A DNA stretch of 64,000 bases from Alcanivorax limicola. Lineage in GTDB: Bacteria > Pseudomonadota > Gammaproteobacteria > Pseudomonadales > Alcanivoracaceae. The stretch covers positions 62,001 through 126,000 of the forward strand of contig NZ_JAIOUB010000003.1 of assembly GCF_019931215.1 (NCBI RefSeq), written 5' to 3'. Shown here one piece after another: positions 56,762 through 64,000 of the stretch (its first letter is position 1; each line of letters opens with the position of its first letter). The notes beneath the pieces were generated by a model. That model did no database searches. It had not been told where the DNA came from and worked only from the letters and a program-made list of their open reading frames with translations. The translations under genes were made by a program, and so were the position numbers.

Positions 56762-57727
56762 ATGATGCCCGCCATGACGGATTCAGTTAGCGCCCAGCAG
56801 ACAGCACAGCGCGCGCTCATCGAGCAGTGGCTGGATGCCAGCTGGATGGAAAAAGGCCTCAGCGATCACAGCCTGAGTAATTACGGCCGTGATCTGCAGC
56901 AATTCGCGGACTGGTTGTGGGCCAGCCGCGAGCAGGGGCTGTTGTCCTGTGGCCGCGGTGATCTGTACGAGTACCTGACCCACCAGCATCAGCGTAATAT
57001 CAGCCCGCGGTCTGTGGCGCGGCAACTGTCTGCATTGCGCGGCTTTTATCGCTGGTTGCTGCGAGAGGGCCGGATCGATGAGGACCCGACGCTGCGGGTG
57101 GAGCGCCCGAAGTTGGGCCGCCCTCTGCCGAAAACGCTGACCGAGGCGGATGTGGAGGCCTTGCTGGCCGCCCCGGATGTCGCCACGCCCCTGGGGCTGC
57201 GGGATCGCGCCATGCTGGAAGTGCTGTATGCAGCGGGGTTGCGTGTATCGGAACTGGTCGGCCTGACCCTCACACAGCTGAGTCTGCGTCAGGGGCTGGT
57301 GCGGATTGTCGGCAAGGGCAACAAGGAGCGTCTGGTGCCGCTGGGCGAGGAAGCGCTGGCCTGGGTGGAACGCTATCTGCGCGAAGGACGCCCGCTGTTG
57401 CTGGGCACCGCTACCAGCGGGCAGGTATTTCCGGGGCGGAGTGGCGCCGTCATGACGCGCCAGACCTTCTGGTACCGCCTGCGGCAGATGGCGCAACAGG
57501 GCGGGGTGCACAAGCCCCTGTCGCCGCACACGTTGCGCCATGCCTTTGCGACGCACCTGCTCAATCATGGCGCGGATCTGCGCGTGGTGCAGCTGCTGCT
57601 CGGGCACAGTGACCTGTCCACGACGCAGATCTATACCCATGTCGCGCAACAGCGACTGAAGAGCCTGCACGGCATGCATCACCCTCGTGCAGGAAACCAA
57701 CTGCCGGCCCCGGAGTCTGAGCAGTAA
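56762..57727 (+). CDS. xerD: Site-specific tyrosine recombinase XerD
   Basis: A 321-residue tyrosine recombinase that with XerC resolves chromosome dimers at dif. N-terminal SAM-like domain, then the catalytic domain with Arg in AAGLRVSEL, Lys in GKGNKERLVP, HTLRHAFATH, and LGHSDLSTTQIYTHV with the nucleophilic Tyr. ATGs at 56762, 56765 and 56774 are all in frame; the choice among them is open. The sequence LGRPLPKTLTEADVEALL favours XerD over XerC. Confidence 0.95.
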   Translation: MMPAMTDSVSAQQTAQRALIEQWLDASWMEKGLSDHSLSNYGRDLQQFADWLWASREQGLLSCGRGDLYEYLTHQHQRNISPRSVARQLSALRGFYRWLLREGRIDEDPTLRVERPKLGRPLPKTLTEADVEALLAAPDVATPLGLRDRAMLEVLYAAGLRVSELVGLTLTQLSLRQGLVRIVGKGNKERLVPLGEEALAWVERYLREGRPLLLGTATSGQVFPGRSGAVMTRQTFWYRLRQMAQQGGVHKPLSPHTLRHAFATHLLNHGADLRVVQLLLGHSDLSTTQIYTHVAQQRLKSLHGMHHPRAGNQLPAPESEQ

Positions 57728-57844
57728 TGAGGAGCACGACGGGGGCAGGAATCAGGAGGCGTTGACGCCCGGACTGTCAGAATCAGAGTTCAGAAAATCA
57801 ATGACACCATCCGGTTTCGGGGATGGCGTCCAGTGGAGAAAATG

Positions 57845-58594
57845 ATGAAACAGCTGTTTGGGGTATTGCTGGCGTTGACCGTGGCGGGTCTGGCATTCGC
57901 CGGAGAGGATGATGCCAGGGCGCGCATTGAAGCGAGCCTCGGGGCGACCGGCCAGCCGGTGCGGGTGACGGCGATGACGCCCTCCGATACGTTCCCCGGC
58001 CTGATGAATGTTGTGGTCAACGGGCAGGAGCGTTTTCTGGCGTCCAGTGATGGTCGCTACCTGATCGCGGGCGATGTCTATGCGATGTCCGAGACAGGCC
58101 CGGTCAATGTGGAAGATCAGCGGCTCGAGGGCGTTCGCCGGGAGCTGTTCCGCGATCTGGATGAAGCGCAGATGGTGACGTTCAAGGCCGCGGAAGAGAA
58201 AACCCGCCTGATCGTCTTCACCGACCCCAGCTGTGGTTACTGCAGGCAGATGCACAAGGACATGGCGACCCTGAATGCGGCCGGTATTACCGTGCAGTAT
58301 ATGGCCTATCCCCGGGCAGGCGCCCAATCCGAGCCCGGCGTGCTGATGCAGCAGATCTGGTGCGCCAGCGATCGCCAGAAGGCCATGGACGACGCCAAGC
58401 TGCGCGGTGCGGTACGTGAAAACGTGAAGCTGGAAGACGGTGCAGCCTGTGCCGCCGTGGTGGCCGAGCAATACGCCCTGGGAAGTCGCGCCGGGGTGCG
58501 CGGCACGCCTGCAGTGTACACCCTTGAAGGCCGCCAGATGGGCGGCTACATGCCGCCAGAGCGGCTTGTGGAAGCCCTCGGGCTGGGCGGCTGA
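57845..58594 (+). CDS. dsbC: Thiol:disulfide interchange protein DsbC
   Basis: A 249-residue periplasmic disulfide isomerase: signal peptide MKQLFGVLLALTVAGLAFA, N-terminal dimerisation domain (residues 20-90) and a thioredoxin domain with active site CGYC (C130-C133 in TDPSCGYCRQMH), the cis-Pro motif RGTPAVYT, and a second Cys pair (IWCA and AACA) matching the structural disulfide of E. coli DsbC. The ATG at 57845 has GGAG seven bases upstream. Confidence 0.95.
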   Translation: MKQLFGVLLALTVAGLAFAGEDDARARIEASLGATGQPVRVTAMTPSDTFPGLMNVVVNGQERFLASSDGRYLIAGDVYAMSETGPVNVEDQRLEGVRRELFRDLDEAQMVTFKAAEEKTRLIVFTDPSCGYCRQMHKDMATLNAAGITVQYMAYPRAGAQSEPGVLMQQIWCASDRQKAMDDAKLRGAVRENVKLEDGAACAAVVAEQYALGSRAGVRGTPAVYTLEGRQMGGYMPPERLVEALGLGG

Positions 58595-58651
58595 AACCGC
58601 CGGAAAAGCCGCTGAAAGCCGCGCCACGACTGGCGCTGGCGGATTGACGCC

Positions 58652-58683
58652 AGCCGGGCACCCAAGTAAGGTGTCCGGCTTTG
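58652..58683 (+). terminator. Hairpin terminator after dsbC
   Basis: AGCCGGGCACC (58652-58662) pairs with GGTGTCCGGCT (58670-58680), with one G-T pair, followed by TTTG. Probable terminator before alaC. Confidence 0.6.
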
Positions 58684-58727
58684 CTGATCCTGCATCTTGC
58701 CCTGAAATCCACCTGTGGAAGTGAGTC

Positions 58728-59921
58728 GTGGAAGCTGAATTCCAGCGCATCCGGCGCCTGCCGCCTTATGTCTTCAACATCGTCGGTGAGTTGAAGAAAG
58801 CGGCGCGTGCGCGCGGCGAAGATATTATCGATTTCGGCATGGGCAATCCCGACCAGCCCACGCCGCCGCATATCGTGGCCAAGCTCACCGAAGCGGTGCA
58901 GCGTGGCGACACGCATCGCTATTCCCAGTCCAAGGGGATTCCGCGTCTGCGCAAGGCAATCTGTGACTGGTACCAGCGCCGTTATGACGTGACCCTGGAT
59001 CCGGAAACGGAAGCCATTGTCACCATCGGTTCCAAGGAAGGCCTCTCGCATCTGGCGTTGGCCACCATGGGGCCGGGCGATACGGTCATGGTGCCGAATC
59101 CGAGCTATCCGATACATCCGTATGGCTTCGTGATCGCCAATGCGGATATCCGTCACGTGCCCATGGTCGAGGGCATGGATTTCTTCGAGGAGCTGGAACG
59201 GGCGTTACGGGAGTCCTGGCCGAAACCGAAGATGCTGGTGCTGAATTTTCCGGGCAACCCGACAGCGCAGTGCGTTGATCTTTCCTTCTTCGAGCGTGTG
59301 GTGGCGATTGCCCGCGAGCACGGCATCTGGGTGGTGCAGGATATCGCTTACGCCGATATCGTTTTTGATGGCTATCAGGCGCCTTCCATTCTGCAGGTGC
59401 CGGGCGCCCGGGACGTGGCAGTGGAATTCTTCTCGCTGTCCAAGAGCTACAACATGCCGGGCTGGCGCGTGGGTTTCTGCTGCGGCAACGCCGAGCTGGT
59501 TGGCGCCCTGGCGCGCATCAAGTCCTACATGGACTATGGCACCTTCACCCCCATTCAGGTGGCAGCCATTGCTGCACTGGAAGGCGATCAGCAGTGTGTG
59601 TCGGATATTCGTGACATGTACCAGCGGCGTCGCGATGTGTTGTGCCAGGGATTGTGTGATCTGGGCTGGCCGGTCAATACCCCGAAAGCCACCATGTTTG
59701 TCTGGGCAAAAATTCCCGAGCACTATCGCGCCATGGGATCGCTGGAGTTCAGCAAGAAGCTGCTTCAGGAGGCGCAGGTTGCTGTATCACCGGGCGTGGG
59801 GTTCGGTGAATACGGGGACGATCATGTGCGCTTTGCACTGATTGAAAATGAACATCGCACCCGTCAGGCGCTGCGCGGCATTCGGCGGATGTTCCGCCAG
59901 GATGGTCTGCTCAGCGAGTGA
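58728..59921 (+). CDS. alaC: Alanine-synthesising aminotransferase
   Basis: A 397-residue fold-type I PLP aminotransferase: [51 protein letters not shown], and PLP lysine in [15 protein letters not shown]. This profile fits AlaC/YfdZ, glutamate-pyruvate transaminase. GTG start at 58728. It lies just upstream of hom and thrC. Confidence 0.93.
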   Translation: MEAEFQRIRRLPPYVFNIVGELKKAARARGEDIIDFGMGNPDQPTPPHIVAKLTEAVQRGDTHRYSQSKGIPRLRKAICDWYQRRYDVTLDPETEAIVTIGSKEGLSHLALATMGPGDTVMVPNPSYPIHPYGFVIANADIRHVPMVEGMDFFEELERALRESWPKPKMLVLNFPGNPTAQCVDLSFFERVVAIAREHGIWVVQDIAYADIVFDGYQAPSILQVPGARDVAVEFFSLSKSYNMPGWRVGFCCGNAELVGALARIKSYMDYGTFTPIQVAAIAALEGDQQCVSDIRDMYQRRRDVLCQGLCDLGWPVNTPKATMFVWAKIPEHYRAMGSLEFSKKLLQEAQVAVSPGVGFGEYGDDHVRFALIENEHRTRQALRGIRRMFRQDGLLSE

Positions 59922-59967
59922 CGGCACCAATGAATGGCACCAACGATGATGGTACGGGTGAAGGCGC

Positions 59968-61293
59968 ATGAGTGAAGTCAGAATAGTGAAACCGGTCAAA
60001 GTGGGCATCGCGGGCCTGGGCACCGTTGGCAGTGGCACCGTCAATGTACTCAAGCGCAATGCGCAGGAAATCGCACGCCGCGTCGGGCGTCCGATTGAAA
60101 TTGCGCACATCGGTGCACGTCGTGACAACCCGGCCTGCAACATCGAAGGCATCCGCGTGTCCCGGGATATTTTCGCCCTGGCGGCCGATCCGGAACTGGA
60201 TATTCTGGTGGAACTGATTGGTGGTGTGGACACCGCCCGTGAGCTGGTGCTGGCCGCCATCGGCAATGGCAAGCACATTGTTACCGCCAACAAGGCGCTG
60301 ATCGCCGAGCACGGCAACGAAATCTTCCGTGCCGCGCATGAGCGCGGCGTGGATGTGGCGTTCGAGGCATCCGTCGCCGGCGGCATACCGATTCTCAAGG
60401 CGCTGGGTGAAGGCCTGGCTGCCAACCATATCAAATGGGTGGCCGGTATCATCAACGGCACCGGTAACTTCATTCTGACTGAGATGCGCGACAAGGGCCG
60501 CAGCTTTGATGACGTGCTCAAGGAAGCCCAGGCGCTGGGTTATGCCGAAGCTGACCCGACCTTTGATGTGGAAGGGATTGATGCCGCGCACAAGCTGACC
60601 ATCCTGGCCTCCATCGCCTTTGGTATTCCGCTGCAGTTCAGCAAGGTCTACACCGAGGGCATCAGCCGGATTACCTCTGAAGATATCAAGGCAGCGGATT
60701 ACTTCGGTTACTGCATCAAGCACCTGGGCATCGCCAAGGATACCGGCACCGGCGTGGAGCTGCGTGTGCACCCGACACTGATCCCCAAGGAAGTGTTGCT
60801 GGCTTCCGTGAACGGCGTTATGAACGCGGTCATGGTGGATGGCGATGCCGTGGGCCCGACGCTGTTTTACGGCGCGGGCGCGGGCGCAGAACCGACCGCG
60901 TCGGCGGTGGTGGCAGATATCATCGAGTTGGGCCGTGCGCTGACCGTGGATCACGATGAGCGTGCTCCCTATCTGGGCTTCCACGCAGAGGCCATGTCTG
61001 AAGCGCCGGTGTTGTCCATGGACGATGTGGAGTGCTCCTTCTACATCCGCCTGCATGTCCAGGACCGTACCGGGGTGCTGGCCGACATTACCCGCATCCT
61101 CAGCGCCAAGGGTGTCAGCATCGAAGCCATGTACCAGAAAGACGTGGTGGAGGACGACGAGCGTGTCTCCATCGTGCTGATGACCCACAGCATCCGCGAG
61201 AGCGCGCTGCGGGAAGCACTGGAAGAGATCGCTGCCCTGGAGGCAGTAGTTGACGATATAATGCGCATTCGCGTCGAAATGCTGGACGCCTGA
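59968..61293 (+). CDS. hom: Homoserine dehydrogenase
   Basis: The 441-residue enzyme reduces aspartate semialdehyde to homoserine for threonine and methionine synthesis. NAD-binding GIAGLGTVGSGTVNVL, catalytic region ASVAGGIPILKALGEGLAANHIKWVAGIINGTGNFIL and EADPTFDVEGIDAAHKL are present, followed by a C-terminal ACT domain (FYIRLHVQDRTGVLADITRILSAKGVSIEAMYQ) for feedback control, probably by threonine. It is followed by thrC. Confidence 0.98.
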   Translation: MSEVRIVKPVKVGIAGLGTVGSGTVNVLKRNAQEIARRVGRPIEIAHIGARRDNPACNIEGIRVSRDIFALAADPELDILVELIGGVDTARELVLAAIGNGKHIVTANKALIAEHGNEIFRAAHERGVDVAFEASVAGGIPILKALGEGLAANHIKWVAGIINGTGNFILTEMRDKGRSFDDVLKEAQALGYAEADPTFDVEGIDAAHKLTILASIAFGIPLQFSKVYTEGISRITSEDIKAADYFGYCIKHLGIAKDTGTGVELRVHPTLIPKEVLLASVNGVMNAVMVDGDAVGPTLFYGAGAGAEPTASAVVADIIELGRALTVDHDERAPYLGFHAEAMSEAPVLSMDDVECSFYIRLHVQDRTGVLADITRILSAKGVSIEAMYQKDVVEDDERVSIVLMTHSIRESALREALEEIAALEAVVDDIMRIRVEMLDA

Positions 61294-61382
61294 AACGGAT
61301 GTGTATGTGACTGGCCTCGCATGGCGGGGCCGTCAGGACTGAAACAGGGGCGCCGATTGCGCTCCGGAAACCGGGAAAGACA

Positions 61383-62528
61383 ATGCCTTTTCGTGACCGC
61401 TACACCGGCCTGATCAATCGCTACCGCGACCACCTGCCGGTCAATGATGATACGCCGGTGATCAGCCTGGGTGAGGGCAACACGCCCCTGATCCGGCTCA
61501 AGAACATTCCTCGCCTGCTCGGCAAGGACGTGGACATCTACGTCAAGTACGAGGGGCTGAACCCCACCGGGTCATTCAAGGACCGGGGCATGACCATGGC
61601 GGTGACCAAGGCCGTGGAAGAGGGCAGCAACGCCATCATCTGTGCCTCCACCGGCAATACCTCGGCGGCGGCAGCGGCCTACGCGGCACGCGCGGGCATT
61701 ACCGCCTTCGTGATCATTCCGGAAGGCAAGATCGCCATGGGTAAGCTGGCCCAGGCAATGATGTATGGTGCGGTCATCATGCAGATTCGTGGCAACTTCG
61801 ACGAAGGCATGGAACTGGTCAAGCAGGTGGCCAAAGAGGCACCGGTCACCATCGTCAATTCCGTTAACCCGTATCGCCTCCAGGGCCAGAAAACGGCCGC
61901 CTTTGAAATCATTGAAGAACTGGGCCGGGCACCGGATTACCACTGCCTGCCGGTGGGCAACGCGGGCAATATTACCGCGCACTGGATCGGCTACTGCGAG
62001 TACTCAGCGGCGACCAAGGGTGAATGCCTCACCGAGTCCTGCGCCTTCTGCGGTGGCAAGTGCCGCTTTGCCGGTGGCCCCGTGGTCGGCAGCCGCCCGG
62101 TGATGGTTGGCTATCAGGCCGCCGGTTCTGCGCCGTTCATGCGCGGCGAAGCCGTCAAGCAGCCGGAAACCGTTGCCACAGCTATCCGCATCGGCAATCC
62201 GCAAAGCTGGGATTACGCTTGGAAAGTGAAAGAAGAATCGGGCGGCTGGTTCGACGAGCTGTCTGACGACGAGATTCTGGCGGCGCAGAAATTGCTCGCA
62301 GAGAAAGAAGGCGTTTTCTGTGAGCCCGCCTCTGCGGCGTCCATCGGCGGTGCCATGCGCGACATTCTCAGTGGCCGCATTCCCGAGGGCTCAACGGTGG
62401 TCTGCACCCTGACCGGCAACGGTCTCAAGGACCCGGATACCGCCATCGCCCAGTGCCGCGACGCACGCATGGTTACCATTGATGCAGAATTGACCTCGGT
62501 CAAGGATGCCATCCTGTCACATATGTAA
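61383..62528 (+). CDS. thrC: Threonine synthase, short type, with four-cysteine insert
   Basis: The 381-residue enzyme makes threonine from phosphohomoserine. PLP lysine K66 in NPTGSFKDRGMT, phosphate-binding GNAGNITAHW and the serine/glycine-rich C-terminal TLTGNGLKDPD identify it. Between GNAGNITAHWIGYCEY and GYQAAGSAPFMRGE lies a roughly 30-residue segment with C215, C220, C223 and C227 (C-x4-C-x2-C-x3-C), where the short-type enzymes I know have a simple loop. This may bind a metal or form disulfides. It forms a pathway pair with hom. Confidence 0.95.
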   Translation: MPFRDRYTGLINRYRDHLPVNDDTPVISLGEGNTPLIRLKNIPRLLGKDVDIYVKYEGLNPTGSFKDRGMTMAVTKAVEEGSNAIICASTGNTSAAAAAYAARAGITAFVIIPEGKIAMGKLAQAMMYGAVIMQIRGNFDEGMELVKQVAKEAPVTIVNSVNPYRLQGQKTAAFEIIEELGRAPDYHCLPVGNAGNITAHWIGYCEYSAATKGECLTESCAFCGGKCRFAGGPVVGSRPVMVGYQAAGSAPFMRGEAVKQPETVATAIRIGNPQSWDYAWKVKEESGGWFDELSDDEILAAQKLLAEKEGVFCEPASAASIGGAMRDILSGRIPEGSTVVCTLTGNGLKDPDTAIAQCRDARMVTIDAELTSVKDAILSHM

Positions 62529-62534
62529 GATCGT

Positions 62535-62564
62535 GCCCGACCTCGGGAGAGGTCGGGCGTTCTT
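62535..62564 (+). terminator. Intrinsic terminator after thrC
   Basis: GCCCGACCTC (62535-62544) and GAGGTCGGGC (62549-62558) form a ten-bp stem with loop GGGA, followed by GTTCTT. Clear terminator of the hom-thrC unit. Confidence 0.8.
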
Positions 62565-62614
62565 CACACCGCCCGCACCTTGCCCGGTCCCTTCAATAAG
62601 CCAGCGGGCAGGCA

Positions 62615-63022
62615 ATGCACTCTCTTTCCTCATCCGATACCGACGCGGTCTTTCAGAGTTACGGCCGTTGCTGCCGGCACGATGCGTTCTTTGCCGATTT
62701 CTACGATCTGTTCATGGCGAAGTCTTCCGAGGTGCGTCAGGTGTTCCGCAATACCGATATGGTGGAGCAGCGGCGTCTGCTGCGGGCGGGCATCATGTGG
62801 CTGATCCTGTTTGCGCGCGGTGCCTCCGGTAACAAGCTGCGGGATCTCGGGCGAAGTCACAGTCGTCACGGCTACAATATTGACCCGGCCTGGTATGGTC
62901 TCTGGGTTGATGCGCTCATGGATGCGGTTGCTCGCCATGACCCATACCAGTCGCCCCAGCTTCTGGTTCAGTGGCGCCAGGTGCTGGCCCCCGGCATCAG
63001 CCTGATACGTGATGCACACTGA
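62615..63022 (+). CDS. Single-domain globin-like haem protein
   Basis: A 135-residue protein with globin helices: FFADFYDLFMAKSSEVRQVFRNTDMVEQRRLLRAGIMWLILFARG ... LRDLGRSHSRHGYNIDPAWYGLWVDALM. The His of GRSHSRHGY fits the proximal haem ligand at the start of the F helix. Likely oxygen or NO binding; the partner is unknown. No strong ribosome-binding site was found before ATG 62615. Confidence 0.85.
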   Translation: MHSLSSSDTDAVFQSYGRCCRHDAFFADFYDLFMAKSSEVRQVFRNTDMVEQRRLLRAGIMWLILFARGASGNKLRDLGRSHSRHGYNIDPAWYGLWVDALMDAVARHDPYQSPQLLVQWRQVLAPGISLIRDAH

Positions 63023-63153
63023 TCCGTTGACGCGCCTGTGATGTGGATTTGTTAAGAAGACTTGCCAACCGTCCTCCCAGGCAAGAGACTCGAGTGACAG
63101 GGGATATTCTGAATAACATATCCTGACGATCGACTCGGAGCATCGGGGGCGCA

Positions 63154-64000
63154 ATGTTGCATCGGCAAAATCCGCATCCTCTCCTCACGGCACGCGCCGT
63201 CCTTCATGTGGTGAAATACGGGGCGACATTCGCGCTGCTATCCATGCTGACACCTCCGGTCAATGCCCAGCCTGCACCACTGATCAGTGGTGGCGTATGG
63301 TTCAACCACGTCTTCGATGACAACAATGCGCTGGATCGCCGCACCGGCGGAGAGACCGGCGATGTGGCATTGATACTCTATGCCAGTGACAACGATCAGT
63401 ATGATGACTGGCGTTTCGGTGTCGAGTTTCGGCTCGGCGATGGTTCCTTCACCCAGCCAGACAACAATCACACCGGCAATAACTTCGGCTTCAAATATGC
63501 CTGGGCAGGCAAGGACCTCAACGACAGCGCCCGTGTCAGGCTGGGCAAGCTGGATGTGCCGTTTGGTGTGCCGCGACTGAATTTCTGGCCGGGTGAAATG
63601 CTGCGCGGTGGCTACGGGGATACCCAGGATGTGGGTATTCGTCTGGATGATCGTGTGGGCAACATCAGTTACGCGATAGGCTACTTTCACGCGGATGATT
63701 TTGGTGGCACCAGCACCGACACCATGGATGACAATGGTCACTGGGGGCAATCTGTCTGTGATGACACTGTGCCGGGTGACTGCGCACTGGCCTATCGTAA
63801 AGTGCAAACGCTGGCGGGCAGTGTCGACTGGCATCTCAGTGAGCACCACACCCTGGGCCTGAGCGCACAACGCGGCCGATTGCAGGATCTGGCCCCCCTG
63901 GTGGACGAGTCGGGCAGCATCGGCGGTGAATCCCGTATCAATGGCGATCATTATGCCGCCGAAGTGAATTACCGCTACACACGCGGCGCCTGGCAAATGG
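63154..64000 (+). CDS. Outer-membrane beta-barrel protein, 3' end missing
   Basis: The frame opens at ATG 63154 and runs off the window after about 282 codons. A signal-like N-terminus (GATFALLSMLTPPVNAQPA) is followed by alternating polar/hydrophobic strands rich in Asp, Gly and aromatic residues (YDDWRFGVEFRLGDGSF, NNFGFKYAWAGKDLNDSARVRLGKLDVPFGVPRLNFW, GDTQDVGIRLDDRVGNISYAIGYFHADDF), as in porins and porin-like proteins. Two cysteines (VCDDTVPGDCA) may form a loop disulfide. The exact family is not recognised. Confidence 0.75.
   Translation, partial: MLHRQNPHPLLTARAVLHVVKYGATFALLSMLTPPVNAQPAPLISGGVWFNHVFDDNNALDRRTGGETGDVALILYASDNDQYDDWRFGVEFRLGDGSFTQPDNNHTGNNFGFKYAWAGKDLNDSARVRLGKLDVPFGVPRLNFWPGEMLRGGYGDTQDVGIRLDDRVGNISYAIGYFHADDFGGTSTDTMDDNGHWGQSVCDDTVPGDCALAYRKVQTLAGSVDWHLSEHHTLGLSAQRGRLQDLAPLVDESGSIGGESRINGDHYAAEVNYRYTRGAWQM

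Noticed and set aside
63238-63996. A 252-codon minus-strand frame at the window end
   Set aside because: Opposite the outer-membrane barrel frame, which has a signal-like N-terminus and beta-strand pattern; the minus frame shows no family features.

Overview
The window looks like chromosome of a high-G+C marine-type gammaproteobacterium. The closest match by gene content and protein flavour is an Alcanivorax or Alloalcanivorax relative; this is an inference from family resemblance, not a search. Most of the sequence is dense housekeeping DNA with short gaps, ATGA-type overlaps and Shine-Dalgarno sites. No rRNA, tRNA, CRISPR array, transposase or phage gene was seen.

Layout. 1-6.3 kb: the end of a hybrid histidine kinase, xseA, and guaB-guaA with a clear sigma70 promoter. 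6.4-10.7 kb: a lower-G+C insertion carrying one 1270-residue SIR2-domain protein, a candidate single-gene antiviral NADase. It sits between a decayed 3' fragment of an arylamine N-acetyltransferase gene and an intact nat gene. 11.7-13.6 kb: a VOC-ArsR-SRPBCC cluster behind a perfect 24-bp palindrome, then DoxX. 13.6-16.7 kb: an IgaA/YrfF-family membrane protein and an MtfA-type peptidase. 16.6-20.6 kb: a minimal periplasmic nitrate reductase operon napEABC (no napD or napF) behind a perfect FNR/Anr box. 20.6-26.1 kb: a secreted repeat protein, ydbH-ynbE-ydbL, a DUF4870 protein and an MBL-fold hydrolase. 26.2-33.7 kb: an RND efflux operon (adaptor, pump, outer-membrane channel) with a divergent AraC-type regulator.

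33.7-44.2 kb: a double-TM2 protein, purT, tadA, mltF, purL, and two related PaaI-type thioesterases separated by a roughly 260-bp nested inverted-repeat element. 44.5-47.3 kb: a zinc-response operon of a CxCC COG0523 GTPase, zur, and a second COG0523 GTPase with a His-rich loop, controlled by a Zur-type palindrome on the -10 region. 47.3-52.5 kb: two Nudix hydrolases, a gamma-class carbonic anhydrase-like protein, DUF1289, a patatin-like protein, a CorB-type CBS protein and YpjD. 52.7-56.3 kb: ffh and the ribosomal operon rpsP-rimM-trmD-rplS. 56.4-64 kb: a GlsB-like protein, xerD, dsbC, alaC, hom, thrC (with an unusual four-cysteine insert), a globin, and the start of an outer-membrane barrel protein cut by the window end.

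The accessory highlights are the SIR2 insertion with its nat relic, the palindromic element between the thioesterases, the IgaA homologue outside the enterics, the nap operon without napD, and the ThrC cysteine cluster.
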